Shown here: in pieces, positions 41,995 to 50,791 of the stretch | Numbering within the stretch: position 1 is the stretch's first letter | Layout: every line of letters starts with the position of its first letter | Assembly (NCBI GenBank): GCA_017307915.1 | Contig: JAFKGG010000366.1 | Location: forward strand, 37,646 to 101,645 | Reading direction: 5' to 3' | From: Burkholderiales bacterium | GTDB taxonomy: Bacteria > Pseudomonadota > Gammaproteobacteria > Burkholderiales > Burkholderiaceae_E | DNA: 64,000 bases | The notes under the pieces: generated by a model | Databases searched by the model: none | What the model saw: only the letters and a program-made list of their open reading frames with translations | What the model was told of the DNA's origin: nothing | Translations under genes and position numbers: made by a program

Positions 41995-43449
41995 ATGAAC
42001 GCAGCAGCGAGTTCCGACGAACTGACACGCCGGCTGGCCACGCCATACCGGCACGGCTTCGTCACCGACATCGAGACCGACGCACTGCCGCCGGGCCTCG
42101 ATGAAACGACGATCCGCGCCATCTCGCGCCGCAAGCAGGAACCGGAGTTTCTGCTGCAGCGCCGGCTGCGCGCATTCCAGCACTGGCTGACGCTGTCGCC
42201 ACCGACCTGGGCCCATCTGCAGATCGCGCCGATCGACTTCCAGGCGATCAGCTATTACTCGGCGCCGAAGTCGCAGCAGGACGGCCCGCAAAGCCTGGAT
42301 GAAGTCGACCCGAAACTGCTCGAAACCTACGAGAAACTGGGCGTGCCCTTGCACGAGCGCGCGCGCCTGGCCGGTGTGGCGGTAGACGCGGTGTTCGATT
42401 CGGTATCGGTGGGCACGACGTTTCGCGAGCAGCTGGCGCAGGCCGGCGTCATCTTCTGTTCATTCTCGCATGCCGTGCAGCACCATGCCGAGCTGGTCGA
42501 GCAGTATCTGGGATCGGTGGTGCCGCTGACGGACAATTTCTATGCGGCGCTGAACTCAGCCGTGTTCTCCGACGGCTCATTCGTCTACGTGCCGGCCGGC
42601 GTGCGTTGTCCGATGGAGCTGTCGTCGTACTTCCGCATCAACGCGCGCAACACCGGGCAGTTCGAGCGCACGCTGATCATCGCCGAGCCGGGCAGCCAGG
42701 TCAGCTACCTGGAAGGCTGCACCGCGCCGCAACGCGACGAGCACCAGCTGCACGCGGCGGTGGTCGAGCTGATCGCGCACGACGACGCCTACATCAAGTA
42801 TTCGACGGTGCAGAACTGGTACCCCGGTGACGAGCACGGCCGCGGCGGCATCTACAACTTCGTCACCAAGCGCGGGCTGTGCGCGGGCGCGCGCTCGCGC
42901 ATTTCCTGGACGCAGATCGAGACCGGTTCGGCGATCACCTGGAAATACCCGAGCGTGGTGCTGCGCGGCGATGACTCCTACGGCGAGTTCCATTCGATCG
43001 CCGTTTCGAACCATCATCAGCAGGCCGATACCGGCACCAAGATGATCCATCTGGGCCGCAACACGAAAAGCCGCATCGTTTCCAAGGGCGTCAGCGCCGG
43101 CCATGCGCAGAACAGCTATCGCGGCCTGGTGCGCATGGCGCCCACTGCCGCCGGGGCAAGCAACCACACGCAGTGCGACTCGCTGCTGATCGGCGCGCAG
43201 TGCGGCGCACACACGTTTCCGTACGTGCAGGCGGCGCGCGACGACGCGGTGGTCGAGCACGAGGCCAGCACCACGCGCATTTCGGAAGAGCGGCTGTTCT
43301 ATTGCCAGCAGCGCGGCATCGATCCGCAGGAAGCGGTATCGCTGATCGTCGGCGGCTTCTGCCAGGACGTGATCGACGAACTGCCGATGGAGTTCGCGCT
43401 CGAAGCCAAGGCGCTGCTGGCGGTGTCGCTGGAAGGCGCCGTCGGTTGA
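41995..43449 (+). CDS. sufB: Fe-S cluster scaffold protein SufB
   Basis: A 484-residue SufB with [21 protein letters not shown] near the N-terminus, [59 protein letters not shown] and the C-terminal [21 protein letters not shown]. SufB, SufC and SufD form a scaffold on which Fe-S clusters are built in the cytosol. It is the first gene of a six-gene suf operon and has the NsrR-type operator directly upstream. Confidence 0.97.
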   Translation: MNAAASSDELTRRLATPYRHGFVTDIETDALPPGLDETTIRAISRRKQEPEFLLQRRLRAFQHWLTLSPPTWAHLQIAPIDFQAISYYSAPKSQQDGPQSLDEVDPKLLETYEKLGVPLHERARLAGVAVDAVFDSVSVGTTFREQLAQAGVIFCSFSHAVQHHAELVEQYLGSVVPLTDNFYAALNSAVFSDGSFVYVPAGVRCPMELSSYFRINARNTGQFERTLIIAEPGSQVSYLEGCTAPQRDEHQLHAAVVELIAHDDAYIKYSTVQNWYPGDEHGRGGIYNFVTKRGLCAGARSRISWTQIETGSAITWKYPSVVLRGDDSYGEFHSIAVSNHHQQADTGTKMIHLGRNTKSRIVSKGVSAGHAQNSYRGLVRMAPTAAGASNHTQCDSLLIGAQCGAHTFPYVQAARDDAVVEHEASTTRISEERLFYCQQRGIDPQEAVSLIVGGFCQDVIDELPMEFALEAKALLAVSLEGAVG

Positions 43450-43489
43450 GGCGAGCGCAGGCATCAATCCGCATGAAAGGAATCTGTTC

Positions 43490-44260
43490 GTGACGACTTC
43501 GGAACCGCTGCTGCAAGTACGCGATCTGCGCGTGGACATCGGCGAGCGCAACGTGTTGAATTCGCTGTCGCTCGACGTGGAAGCGGGCGCGCTGCTGGTG
43601 CTGATGGGCGCCAACGGCAGCGGCAAGAGCACGTTCGGGCTGGCGCTGGCCGGCCATCCACGCTATCGCGTCAGCGGCGGCAGCGCGCGTTTCGCCGGGC
43701 AGGATCTGCTGGCGCTGGCGCCGCATGAGCGCAGCCGCGCCGGCTTGTTCGTATCGTTCCAGGCGCCGCCCGACATCCCCGGCGTCAAGAACAATCTGTT
43801 CATCCGCAGCGCGATGAACGCGCAGCGCCAGGCACGCGGCGAAGCGCCGATCGACGCTTTCGACTTTCTGGCGGATGCGCGCGGCGCGGCGCGGCGGGTG
43901 GGCCTGGCCGAAACTTTGCTGGGCCGGCCGGTCAACGACGGTTTTTCGGGCGGCGAACGCAAGCGCAATGAGCTGCTGCAGCTTGCGCTGCTGCGGCCGC
44001 GGCTGGCGGTGCTCGACGAGATCGATTCGGGCATGGACATCGACGGCGTGCGCGCGGTCGTCGACGAAGTGCAGGCCTTGCGCGCGCAGGGCACGGCCTT
44101 CGTCGTCATCTCGCATTACCTGCAACTGATCGAAGCGCTGCAGCCCGATCGCGTGCTGCGGCTGGCCGACGGCGGCATCGCCGAAACCGGCGCGCTGGAT
44201 CTGGCGCGCGACATCGCGCGCCACGGCTTTGCCCGCGCCGCCGCGACGGTGGGAGCCTGA
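43490..44260 (+). CDS. sufC: Fe-S assembly ATPase SufC
   Basis: A 256-residue ABC-type ATPase: Walker A MGANGSGKSTFG, the SufC-specific FVSFQAPPDIPGVKN, signature FSGGERKRNELLQ, Walker B LAVLDEIDSGMDIDGVR and FVVISHYLQL. It drives conformational change in SufBC2D. The GTG start at 43490 is used because the ATG at 43473 opens only a six-codon frame. It lies 40 bp after sufB. Confidence 0.96.
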   Translation: MTTSEPLLQVRDLRVDIGERNVLNSLSLDVEAGALLVLMGANGSGKSTFGLALAGHPRYRVSGGSARFAGQDLLALAPHERSRAGLFVSFQAPPDIPGVKNNLFIRSAMNAQRQARGEAPIDAFDFLADARGAARRVGLAETLLGRPVNDGFSGGERKRNELLQLALLRPRLAVLDEIDSGMDIDGVRAVVDEVQALRAQGTAFVVISHYLQLIEALQPDRVLRLADGGIAETGALDLARDIARHGFARAAATVGA

Positions 44261-44262
44261 CC

Positions 44263-45246
44263 ATGGCGGCGGTGATGGCAGTCGATCGCGGGTGGGAGCT
44301 GCAAGCGATCAAGGGCATCGACGCAGCGACCCCTGCCCCACCGAACCTGCTGCGCCTGAGCCGGCGTCCGCGCACCGACGCCGTCGACACGTCACCGCTG
44401 ACGATCGACGTGGCCGCGCACACGCACTGCGTGCTGGTCGAGATGCATGATGCCGAGCCGCAGCCGGCCCAGGACGAGGCGGCACAGGTCCTGCAGATCG
44501 ATCTGAACCTGGCCCCCGGCGCCACGCTGCAGCATCTGCGCGTCATCGCACCGGCGCACGAGGCCCGCGTCGATCATCGCATCCGCGTGCGCATCGACGA
44601 ACAGGCGCACTATCATCAATTGCTGATCGCCTCGGGCGGTTTGCGGCACTTGCAAGGCACCGAGATCGAGCTGGCCAGCGCCGGTGCCGCTGCGCAGATG
44701 GCGGCCGTGCTGTTCGCGGCCGATGCGGCGCTGGAACAGCAGGTGAGCATCGTGCATGCCGCCGCCGACACGCACAGCAGCGTCGAAACCCTGGTGCTGG
44801 CCAGCGGCCGGGCGCGCGCCGCGGTCGCGGCGCAGACGCGCATCGCCCCCGGCGCCGCCGATGCCCAGGCGCGCCAGCGATTGGCCGGCATTCCCACCGG
44901 CGGCCAGCCGCAACTGGCACTGCGACCGCATCTGCAGATCAATCACGACCAGGTGCAGGCCGCGCACGGCGCCACCTGGGGCGCGCTGCCGCAGGACGCA
45001 TTGTTCTACGCGCAGCAGCGCGGGCTCGACGAGCCGGCGGCGCGGCGCCTGATCATCGAGGGCATGGCGCTGGCGGTGCTGGAACGCGCGATGCAGCCGC
45101 AGCAGCGGGACGCGGGCGACGGTTCCGACCGCGACGAATCGGAGCTGCTGCAGACGCTGGGCGTTGCCGCGCGCCTGCACGGCGCCGTGGCGCGCCATCT
45201 ATCGGCGAGCCCGGATGCTCGCAGCATGGAGCACGACGATGACTGA
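44263..45246 (+). CDS. sufD: Fe-S assembly protein SufD
   Basis: A 327-residue SufD, shorter than the ~420-residue E. coli form mainly in its N-terminal part. It shows the SufBD beta-helix core (VSIVHAAADTHSSVETLVLASGRARAAVAAQTRIAPGA) and the C-terminal helical signature QDALFYAQQRGLDEPAARRLIIEGMA. It forms the heterodimer with SufB and takes part in iron delivery. It starts 2 bp after sufC and its end overlaps sufS by 8 bp. Confidence 0.92.
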   Translation: MAAVMAVDRGWELQAIKGIDAATPAPPNLLRLSRRPRTDAVDTSPLTIDVAAHTHCVLVEMHDAEPQPAQDEAAQVLQIDLNLAPGATLQHLRVIAPAHEARVDHRIRVRIDEQAHYHQLLIASGGLRHLQGTEIELASAGAAAQMAAVLFAADAALEQQVSIVHAAADTHSSVETLVLASGRARAAVAAQTRIAPGAADAQARQRLAGIPTGGQPQLALRPHLQINHDQVQAAHGATWGALPQDALFYAQQRGLDEPAARRLIIEGMALAVLERAMQPQQRDAGDGSDRDESELLQTLGVAARLHGAVARHLSASPDARSMEHDDD

Positions 45247-46597
45247 CGCGATCGACGGACTGAAGATGCGCGAACGCAACGGTGCCGGCGACGCCGCGGC
45301 GCGGCCGTCGGCCTATGCACCGCAATCGGCGCAGCCGCCGCAGCAACCGGAGCTGCACCCTTCGCTTGAGCAGCCCGACGCACTGCGCGCGCTGTTCCCG
45401 GTGCTGGCGCAAACCATCAATGGCGCGCCGCTGGCGTATCTGGACAATGCCGCCACGACGCAGGTGCCGCTGCCGGTGCTGGACGCGATCCGCGCCTTCG
45501 AGGAACACGATCGCGCCAATATCCATCGCGGCGTGCACACGCTGAGCCAGCGCGCCACCGACATCTTCGAGGCGGCACGCAGCGCGCTCAAGCGCTTCAT
45601 CCACGCCGGGGCGCAACACGAGCTGGTCTTCACCTCCGGCACCACCGAATCGCTGAACCTGGTCGCGCATGGACTGTCGGACAGCGCCGACGCCCCGGCG
45701 CTGCTGCGGCCCGGCGACGAAATCGTCGTCAGCATCTTCGAGCACCATGCCAACCTCGTGCCCTGGCAACAGGCGGCGCGGCGCAGCGGTGCCCGGCTGC
45801 GCCTGCTGCTGCCCGATGCGCAAGGCCGGCTGCGCCCCAATGATCTGGCCGGCCTGCTGACGCCGCGTACGCGCGTGTTCGCGCTGACGGCCTGCGCCAA
45901 TGCCACCGGCTACCGGCCGCCCTATGAGGCGCTGCTATCGATGGCGGCAGACGCCGGCGCACTGACGGTGCTCGATGCCGCGCAGACCGTCGCGCACGGC
46001 GGCTTCGACCTCTCGGCCTTGCCGTGCGATTTCGTCGCGTTCTCGGGCCACAAGATGTATGGCCCGATGGGCATCGGCGTGCTGGCCGGTCGTCGCGACG
46101 CGCTGCAAAGGCTGGCGCCGCTGCGCTTCGGCGGCGACATGGTGCAATGGGTGACGGCCGATACGGCAGTCTTCGCCGAGCTGCCGGCGCGGCTCGAAGG
46201 CGGCACGCCGAACGTCGGCGGCGCCGTCGGCATGGCGGCCGCCGCGCGCTTCATCGAAGCCCTGGGGCGCGACCGGCTCGAAGCTCACGAGGCCGGCTTG
46301 CGCACTCGCGCCGTCGAAGGCTTGTCGCGCATCGCCGGCGTTCGCGTCATCGCGGCCGACAGCGCACCGACCGCGATCGCGTCGTTCACGGTCGATGGCG
46401 TGCATCCGCACGACCTGGGCACGCTGCTCGACGAGCAGGGCATCGCGGTGCGCACCGGCCATCACTGCGCGCAACCGCTACTCGATCATCTGGGCTGCGG
46501 GCCGACCACGCGCGCGTCTTTCGCGATGTACAACACGGCCGATGAAGTCGACCGGCTGCTAGCCGGCGTGGCGCGCGCGGTGAAGATATTGCGATGA
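45239..46597 (+). CDS. sufS: Cysteine desulfurase SufS
   Basis: A 452-residue class V aminotransferase-fold enzyme of the SufS group: YLDNAATTQVPLPVLDAI, NIHRGVHTLSQRATD, FTSGTTESLNLVAHG and the PLP lysine in FSGHKMYGPMG. The active-site cysteine is in RTGHHCAQPLL. It strips sulfur from cysteine and passes it to SufU encoded next. About 55 N-terminal residues rich in Ala, Pro and Gln are extra to the family. The ATG at 45239 overlaps sufD. Confidence 0.95.
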   Translation: MTDAIDGLKMRERNGAGDAAARPSAYAPQSAQPPQQPELHPSLEQPDALRALFPVLAQTINGAPLAYLDNAATTQVPLPVLDAIRAFEEHDRANIHRGVHTLSQRATDIFEAARSALKRFIHAGAQHELVFTSGTTESLNLVAHGLSDSADAPALLRPGDEIVVSIFEHHANLVPWQQAARRSGARLRLLLPDAQGRLRPNDLAGLLTPRTRVFALTACANATGYRPPYEALLSMAADAGALTVLDAAQTVAHGGFDLSALPCDFVAFSGHKMYGPMGIGVLAGRRDALQRLAPLRFGGDMVQWVTADTAVFAELPARLEGGTPNVGGAVGMAAAARFIEALGRDRLEAHEAGLRTRAVEGLSRIAGVRVIAADSAPTAIASFTVDGVHPHDLGTLLDEQGIAVRTGHHCAQPLLDHLGCGPTTRASFAMYNTADEVDRLLAGVARAVKILR

Positions 46598-46621
46598 GGA
46601 TCCTGCAATGAAAGGCTTGCG

Positions 46622-47074
46622 ATGAGCGACGCGATGCTGGATCTCTACCAGGAGCTGATCCTGGAACACAAGCGCGCGCCGCGCAACTTCGGCACGCTGG
46701 CCGCGCCGACGCACGAGGCGCGCGGCTACAACCCGCAGTGCGGCGACGACATCGACGTGCAATTGCGCGTCGAGCGCGGGCGCGTGGCCGACATCCGCTT
46801 CAAGGGCCATGGCTGCGCGATCTGCCTGGCGTCGGCCTCGATGATGACCGAGGCGGTGCGCGGCGCCGAACTCGACGCCGTGGCCGGCCTGCATGAGCGC
46901 TTTCGCGGCGTGCTGACCGGCCAGCTCGACGTCGACGATGCCGGACTCGGCAAGCTGGCCAGCCTGGCGCCGGTGCGGCGCTATCCGGCACGCATCAAGT
47001 GCGCGCTGCTGGGCTGGCATGCGCTGTCGCATGCCCTGGCCGGCGACCAGCCGCAGGATGGCGAAACGAGATGA
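46622..47074 (+). CDS. sufU: Zinc-dependent sulfurtransferase SufU
   Basis: A 150-residue SufU (IscU-like fold) with the three ligand regions NPQCGDDI, GHGCAICLASASMM and RIKCALLGW. The cysteines and the CGD aspartate match the zinc site of Bacillus-type SufU. The residue after GCAI is Cys, where Ser is usual. In Suf systems without SufE, SufU takes the persulfide from SufS, and no sufE gene is present here. It overlaps the next gene by 4 bp. Confidence 0.94.
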   Translation: MSDAMLDLYQELILEHKRAPRNFGTLAAPTHEARGYNPQCGDDIDVQLRVERGRVADIRFKGHGCAICLASASMMTEAVRGAELDAVAGLHERFRGVLTGQLDVDDAGLGKLASLAPVRRYPARIKCALLGWHALSHALAGDQPQDGETR

Positions 47075-47619
47075 GACGCTCGCGCGAAACCGTCACCCTC
47101 ACCCGCCCCGTCTTCGCCGAGCGCATCCCCGACGGCACGCAGGTCGAACTGCCCTCGGACACCCCGGCGCAGATCACACAGGCGCTCGGCTCTTCGTTCA
47201 CGCTGCTGGTCGGCGGCCAACTGATGCGCTTGCAGGGACGCGACGCCGACGCGATCGGCAAGCCGGTGCCGCAAACGGTGGCCGAACTGGTTGCCGATAC
47301 GGATCCCGACGACGTGCGCGGCCGCGTCTGGCAGGTGCTGAAGACCTGCTATGACCCGGAGATTCCGGTCAACATCGTCGACCTCGGCCTGGTCTATGTC
47401 TGCGACGTGCTGCCGCTCGACGACCAGCAGTTCCGCGTGTCGATCAAGATGACGCTGACCGCGCCGGGTTGCGGCATGGGCGACGCGATCGCCGACGAAA
47501 TCCAGGACAAGCTGCTGGCGCTGCCGCGCATCGCGCAGGTGACGATCGAAGTGGTGTTCGACCCGCCGTGGGATCGCTCGATGATGTCGGACGCCGCCGC
47601 CCTGGCACTGGGCCTGTGA
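47071..47619 (+). CDS. sufT: Fe-S assembly protein SufT (DUF59/MIP18 family)
   Basis: A 182-residue protein with the DUF59 core in its C-terminal half (CYDPEIPVNIVDLGLVY, MTLTAPGCGMGD, VEVVF-like IEVVFDPPWDRSMMSDAA). SufT proteins help load clusters onto targets. The ATG at 47071 overlaps the sufU stop and gives the standard SufT N-terminal region that precedes DUF59. Last gene of the suf operon, convergent with an acyl-CoA dehydrogenase gene. Confidence 0.92.
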   Translation: MRRSRETVTLTRPVFAERIPDGTQVELPSDTPAQITQALGSSFTLLVGGQLMRLQGRDADAIGKPVPQTVAELVADTDPDDVRGRVWQVLKTCYDPEIPVNIVDLGLVYVCDVLPLDDQQFRVSIKMTLTAPGCGMGDAIADEIQDKLLALPRIAQVTIEVVFDPPWDRSMMSDAAALALGL

Positions 47620-47634
47620 CGCCGGCCGCGCCGC

Positions 47635-48789
47635 TCAAAGGCCCAGACGCTTGGCGATCAGATCTTTCATCACCTCTTCGGCGCCGCCGCCGATCATCAT
47701 CACCTTCACTTCCCGGTACAGCCGCTCGACCCGCGTGCCGCGCATGAAGCCCATGCCGCCCAGGATCTGCACCGCCTGATCGGCGCAGAACTGGAAGTTG
47801 CGCGCCGCCAGGTTCTTGACCAGCGCGATCTGCGCCGCCGGCGACTGGCCTTCTTCCAGACGTGCGGCCAGGTCATCGAGCAGCGCGCGCGTGGCCTCGA
47901 TGCGCTCGATCATGTCGACCAGCTTGTGACGAATCACCTGATGCTCGCCCAGGCGGCGACCGAAGGTGCGGCGCTCCTGCGCCCACTGCGCGGCGTCGTG
48001 CAGGCATACCTGCGCATAGCCGCAAGCCGCTGCCGCCAAGGCCAGCCGCTCGTGATTGAAGTTGCGCATCAGCGCAGCAAAGCCAGCGCCCTCTTCGCCG
48101 ATCAGGTTCTCTGCCGGCACGCGGCAATCGTCGAAGAACAGTTGCGCGGTGTCGGAGGCCCACCAACCCATCTTCTTCAGCGGCGCACGCGTGAAACCGG
48201 GCGCATCGCGCTCGATCAGCAGCAGCGACACGCCGGCGGCGCCCGGGCCGCCGGTGCGCACCGCCACCGTGTAGTAGTCGGCGCGCATGCCCGAGGTGAT
48301 GAAGATCTTCGAGCCGTTGACGACGTAGTGGTCGCCGTCGCGCCGCGCGGTAGTGCTCAGTTGCGCGACGTCGGAGCCGCCGCCCGGCTCGGTGATCGCC
48401 AGCGCCGAGATTTTCTCGCCGGCCAGCACGGCCGGCAGCACGCGCGCCTTCAAGGCCTCGCTGCCGACGGCAGCGATCGGCGGCGCGCCGATGGTATGCG
48501 AGAACAGGCTCGAGGCCACGCCGCCCGAGCCGCCCCAAGCGCGCTCTTCGCACAGGATCATCCGGTAGAAGGCGTCGCAGGGCACGCCGCCGTAGTCTTC
48601 CGGAAAGCCGGGCTGCAACAGCCCGGCCTGCGCGGCCTGGCGGTACAGCTCGCGCGGAAAGCCTTCGGCTTCGTCCCATTCGTTCGCATAAGGCGCCACT
48701 TCGGTCTCGAAGAAGCGGCGCACGGTAGCGCGAAACGCCTGGTGATCGGCACTGTAGTAGCGCGGATTGGGCGGCAGCAGCAGCGACAT
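47635..48789 (-). CDS. Acyl-CoA dehydrogenase
   Basis: A 384-residue FAD-dependent enzyme: ISALAITEPGGGSDVAQLST, GSKIFITSGMRADYYTVAVRTGG, KKMGWWASDTAQLFFDDCRVP, NFNHERLALAAAACGYAQV and LGGMGFMRGTRVERLYREVKVMMIGGGAEEVMKDL. It transfers electrons from acyl-CoA to ETF. It is 9 bp downstream of the PECR-like SDR gene and belongs to the operon starting with the Bug receptor. The acyl group is unknown; the second dehydrogenase at 38116 is a separate homologue. Confidence 0.93.
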   Translation of the reverse strand: MSLLLPPNPRYYSADHQAFRATVRRFFETEVAPYANEWDEAEGFPRELYRQAAQAGLLQPGFPEDYGGVPCDAFYRMILCEERAWGGSGGVASSLFSHTIGAPPIAAVGSEALKARVLPAVLAGEKISALAITEPGGGSDVAQLSTTARRDGDHYVVNGSKIFITSGMRADYYTVAVRTGGPGAAGVSLLLIERDAPGFTRAPLKKMGWWASDTAQLFFDDCRVPAENLIGEEGAGFAALMRNFNHERLALAAAACGYAQVCLHDAAQWAQERRTFGRRLGEHQVIRHKLVDMIERIEATRALLDDLAARLEEGQSPAAQIALVKNLAARNFQFCADQAVQILGGMGFMRGTRVERLYREVKVMMIGGGAEEVMKDLIAKRLGL

Positions 48790-48798
48790 GGCTTCGCG

Positions 48799-49671
48799 TC
48801 ACTCCAGAAAACCGGGGCTGCGGTACAGCGGAAAACCGTTGAACGGCTGCGAGTTGCGATGCTCGGGCAGCGGCCAGGTATGGCGCGCATTCGGCACGCC
48901 GCCGTCCACGCGCAGCGTCGAGCCGGTGATGAAGGCCGCCGCTTCCGACAGCAGGAACACCACGGCCGCCGACACTTCGGATTCGGTGCCCAGCCGCTGC
49001 AACGGCACCTTGCGCGCCAGATCGCGGATGCGCTGCTGGAACGCCGGCGGATAGGTTTCCAGCCCGCTGGAAGCGATCCAGCCCGGCGCCACCGCATTGA
49101 CGCGCACGCCGGCTGCGGCCCATTCGCAGGCGGCAGTCTCGGTGAACGACATCATGCCGGCGCGCGCCGCGCCCGAATGGCCCATGCCCGGCATGCCGTG
49201 CCATATGTCGGCGATGATGTTGACGATCGCGCCGCCGTGCGTTTCCATCCACTGCGTATAGCACTCGCGCGCCATCAGGAACCCGCCGGTCAGATTGTTG
49301 CGCAAGACCGTTTCGAAGCCTTTCTGGCTGATGTCGCGCAATGGCGCCGGAAACTGGCCGCCGGCGTTGTTGAACAAACCGTCGATGCGGCCGTGTTCGG
49401 CGAGAATCGCCGCCACCGTGTCGCGCACCAGCGCTTCTTCACGGATGTCGCAGACGTGCGTGCTGACGCAACCGGCCGCCTCGGGCACCGCCGCGGCGAT
49501 CTCGGCGCGCACGGCGTCGAGCTTGTCGGGCTTGCGGCCGACCAGCGCCAGCCGCGCGCCCAGGCTGGCCAGCTCGTGCGCGGTGCAGCGGCCGATGCCG
49601 CTGCCGCCGCCGGTCACCACGATCGTGCGATCGGCAAACAGCCCAGCGCGAAAGATCGATCGATAGCGCAT
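48799..49671 (-). CDS. SDR of peroxisomal trans-2-enoyl-CoA reductase (PECR) type
   Basis: A 290-residue SDR with cofactor motif TGGGSGIGRCTAHEL and NNAGGQF. The usual YxxxK is replaced: the position reads HSGAARAG, as in PECR-type and 2,4-dienoyl-CoA-reductase-like enzymes. The downstream part (CEWAAAGVRVNAVAPGW, VFLLSEAAAFITGSTL) also resembles that subgroup. It would reduce a double bond of an enoyl- or dienoyl-CoA with NADPH, consistent with the acyl-CoA dehydrogenase that follows. It is 7 bp after the Bug gene. Confidence 0.88.
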   Translation of the reverse strand: MRYRSIFRAGLFADRTIVVTGGGSGIGRCTAHELASLGARLALVGRKPDKLDAVRAEIAAAVPEAAGCVSTHVCDIREEALVRDTVAAILAEHGRIDGLFNNAGGQFPAPLRDISQKGFETVLRNNLTGGFLMARECYTQWMETHGGAIVNIIADIWHGMPGMGHSGAARAGMMSFTETAACEWAAAGVRVNAVAPGWIASSGLETYPPAFQQRIRDLARKVPLQRLGTESEVSAAVVFLLSEAAAFITGSTLRVDGGVPNARHTWPLPEHRNSQPFNGFPLYRSPGFLE

Positions 49672-49678
49672 CGGCGCC

Positions 49679-50665
49679 TCACTGTGCCTTCAGGCCGAGT
49701 CGCTCGACCTGCAAGCGCGCTGCATCGTAGCGTTCACGCGCGAACGCGGCGTAATCCTGGCTGCTCAGGTAGGCGTTTTCCTGGTTCAGCCGATCGAGCA
49801 GCCGCACCGTGTTCGGGTGTTCCAGCGCCTTCTTGAAGGCATCGTGCAGCGTCTTCACGGCGGCCGGCGGGATGCCTTTCGGGCCGGCGATGCCGAACGG
49901 CGAATTGGCCACCATGTCGAGCCCCACGTCGAGCAGCGTCGGCGTATCGGGCCAGCGCGGCACGCGCTTGGCGGTCCACAGCACGATGTTGCGCGCCTTG
50001 CCGTCCTGCACCAGCGGCGCGATCGAACCGGCGGTGACGGCCAGGTCGATGTGCCCGCCCAGCAGCGCGGCGATGATTTCCGATTCGCCCTTGTACGGTA
50101 CGTGATTGAACTTCACGCCGAGCCGCTGCGAGATCTCTTCCATCGTCAGGTGCATGGTGCCGTTGATGCCGGTGCTGCCGTAAGTGACCTGGCCCGGCCG
50201 TTTCTTCACGTCGGCGATCAGCGTCTGCCAGTCGGTCCACGGCGAATCGGCGCGCGCGGCGATGCCCAGCGCATAGCCCGACAGATGGATCACGTAGGTG
50301 AAATCGTTCATCGGATCGAACTGCGTCTTCTGCATGTGCGGCAGCCGGAACACCGGTTCGGGCAAGATCGACAGCATATAGCCGTCGGGCTGCGCGCGCG
50401 CAATCGCGTTGGCGCCCAGCACACCCGCGGCGCCGGGCCGATTCTCGACGACGATCGTCTGGCCCAGTTCGCGGCTGGCCAGATCGGCCATTGCGCGCAG
50501 CAGATTGTCGGTGGCCCCGCCGGCAGCGAACGGCACGATCAGCGTGATCGGCCGCGTCGGAAAATCGGCGGCGCGCGCCGGCCCTGATCCTGTGCTGAAC
50601 AACACTGAAACAGCCGACGCGGCAATGCCTAATGCGAAGCTGCGACGGGCGAACTCGATACGCAT
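49679..50665 (-). CDS. Bug-family tripartite tricarboxylate transporter receptor (copy 2)
   Basis: A 328-residue periplasmic binding protein with an N-terminal signal (residues ~1-32, ending SGPARA), ITLIVPFAAGGATDNLLRAM, VVENRPGAAGVLGAN, MHLTMEEISQRLGVKFNHVPY and GGHIDLAVTAGS. It belongs to the same family as the protein at 7033-8016 but is a distinct member. It is the first gene of an operon with the PECR-like SDR and the acyl-CoA dehydrogenase, divergent from IclR. It has no TctAB partner here. Confidence 0.93.
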   Translation of the reverse strand: MRIEFARRSFALGIAASAVSVLFSTGSGPARAADFPTRPITLIVPFAAGGATDNLLRAMADLASRELGQTIVVENRPGAAGVLGANAIARAQPDGYMLSILPEPVFRLPHMQKTQFDPMNDFTYVIHLSGYALGIAARADSPWTDWQTLIADVKKRPGQVTYGSTGINGTMHLTMEEISQRLGVKFNHVPYKGESEIIAALLGGHIDLAVTAGSIAPLVQDGKARNIVLWTAKRVPRWPDTPTLLDVGLDMVANSPFGIAGPKGIPPAAVKTLHDAFKKALEHPNTVRLLDRLNQENAYLSSQDYAAFARERYDAARLQVERLGLKAQ

Positions 50666-50776
50666 GATGCCTCTCCTCCACGAATTGTGAAACGGCGCCT
50701 GCGCAGGGCTTGCCCTGCGCGCTCGCTGCATTGGAGAGCGCCGCACCGAAACGCTGCAACCACCGCGACGCGGAAC

Positions 50777-50791
50777 GTGCACAATATGAAC
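50777..50791. promoter_or_regulatory. IclR-type inverted repeat overlapping the IclR start
   Basis: GTGCACAATATGAAC: half sites GTGCA and TGAAC around CAATA, the same motif as 41163-41177. It overlaps the proposed IclR start codon (50786) and lies 111 bp upstream of the divergent Bug gene. Autoregulation and control of the Bug operon are therefore plausible. Confidence 0.5.
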
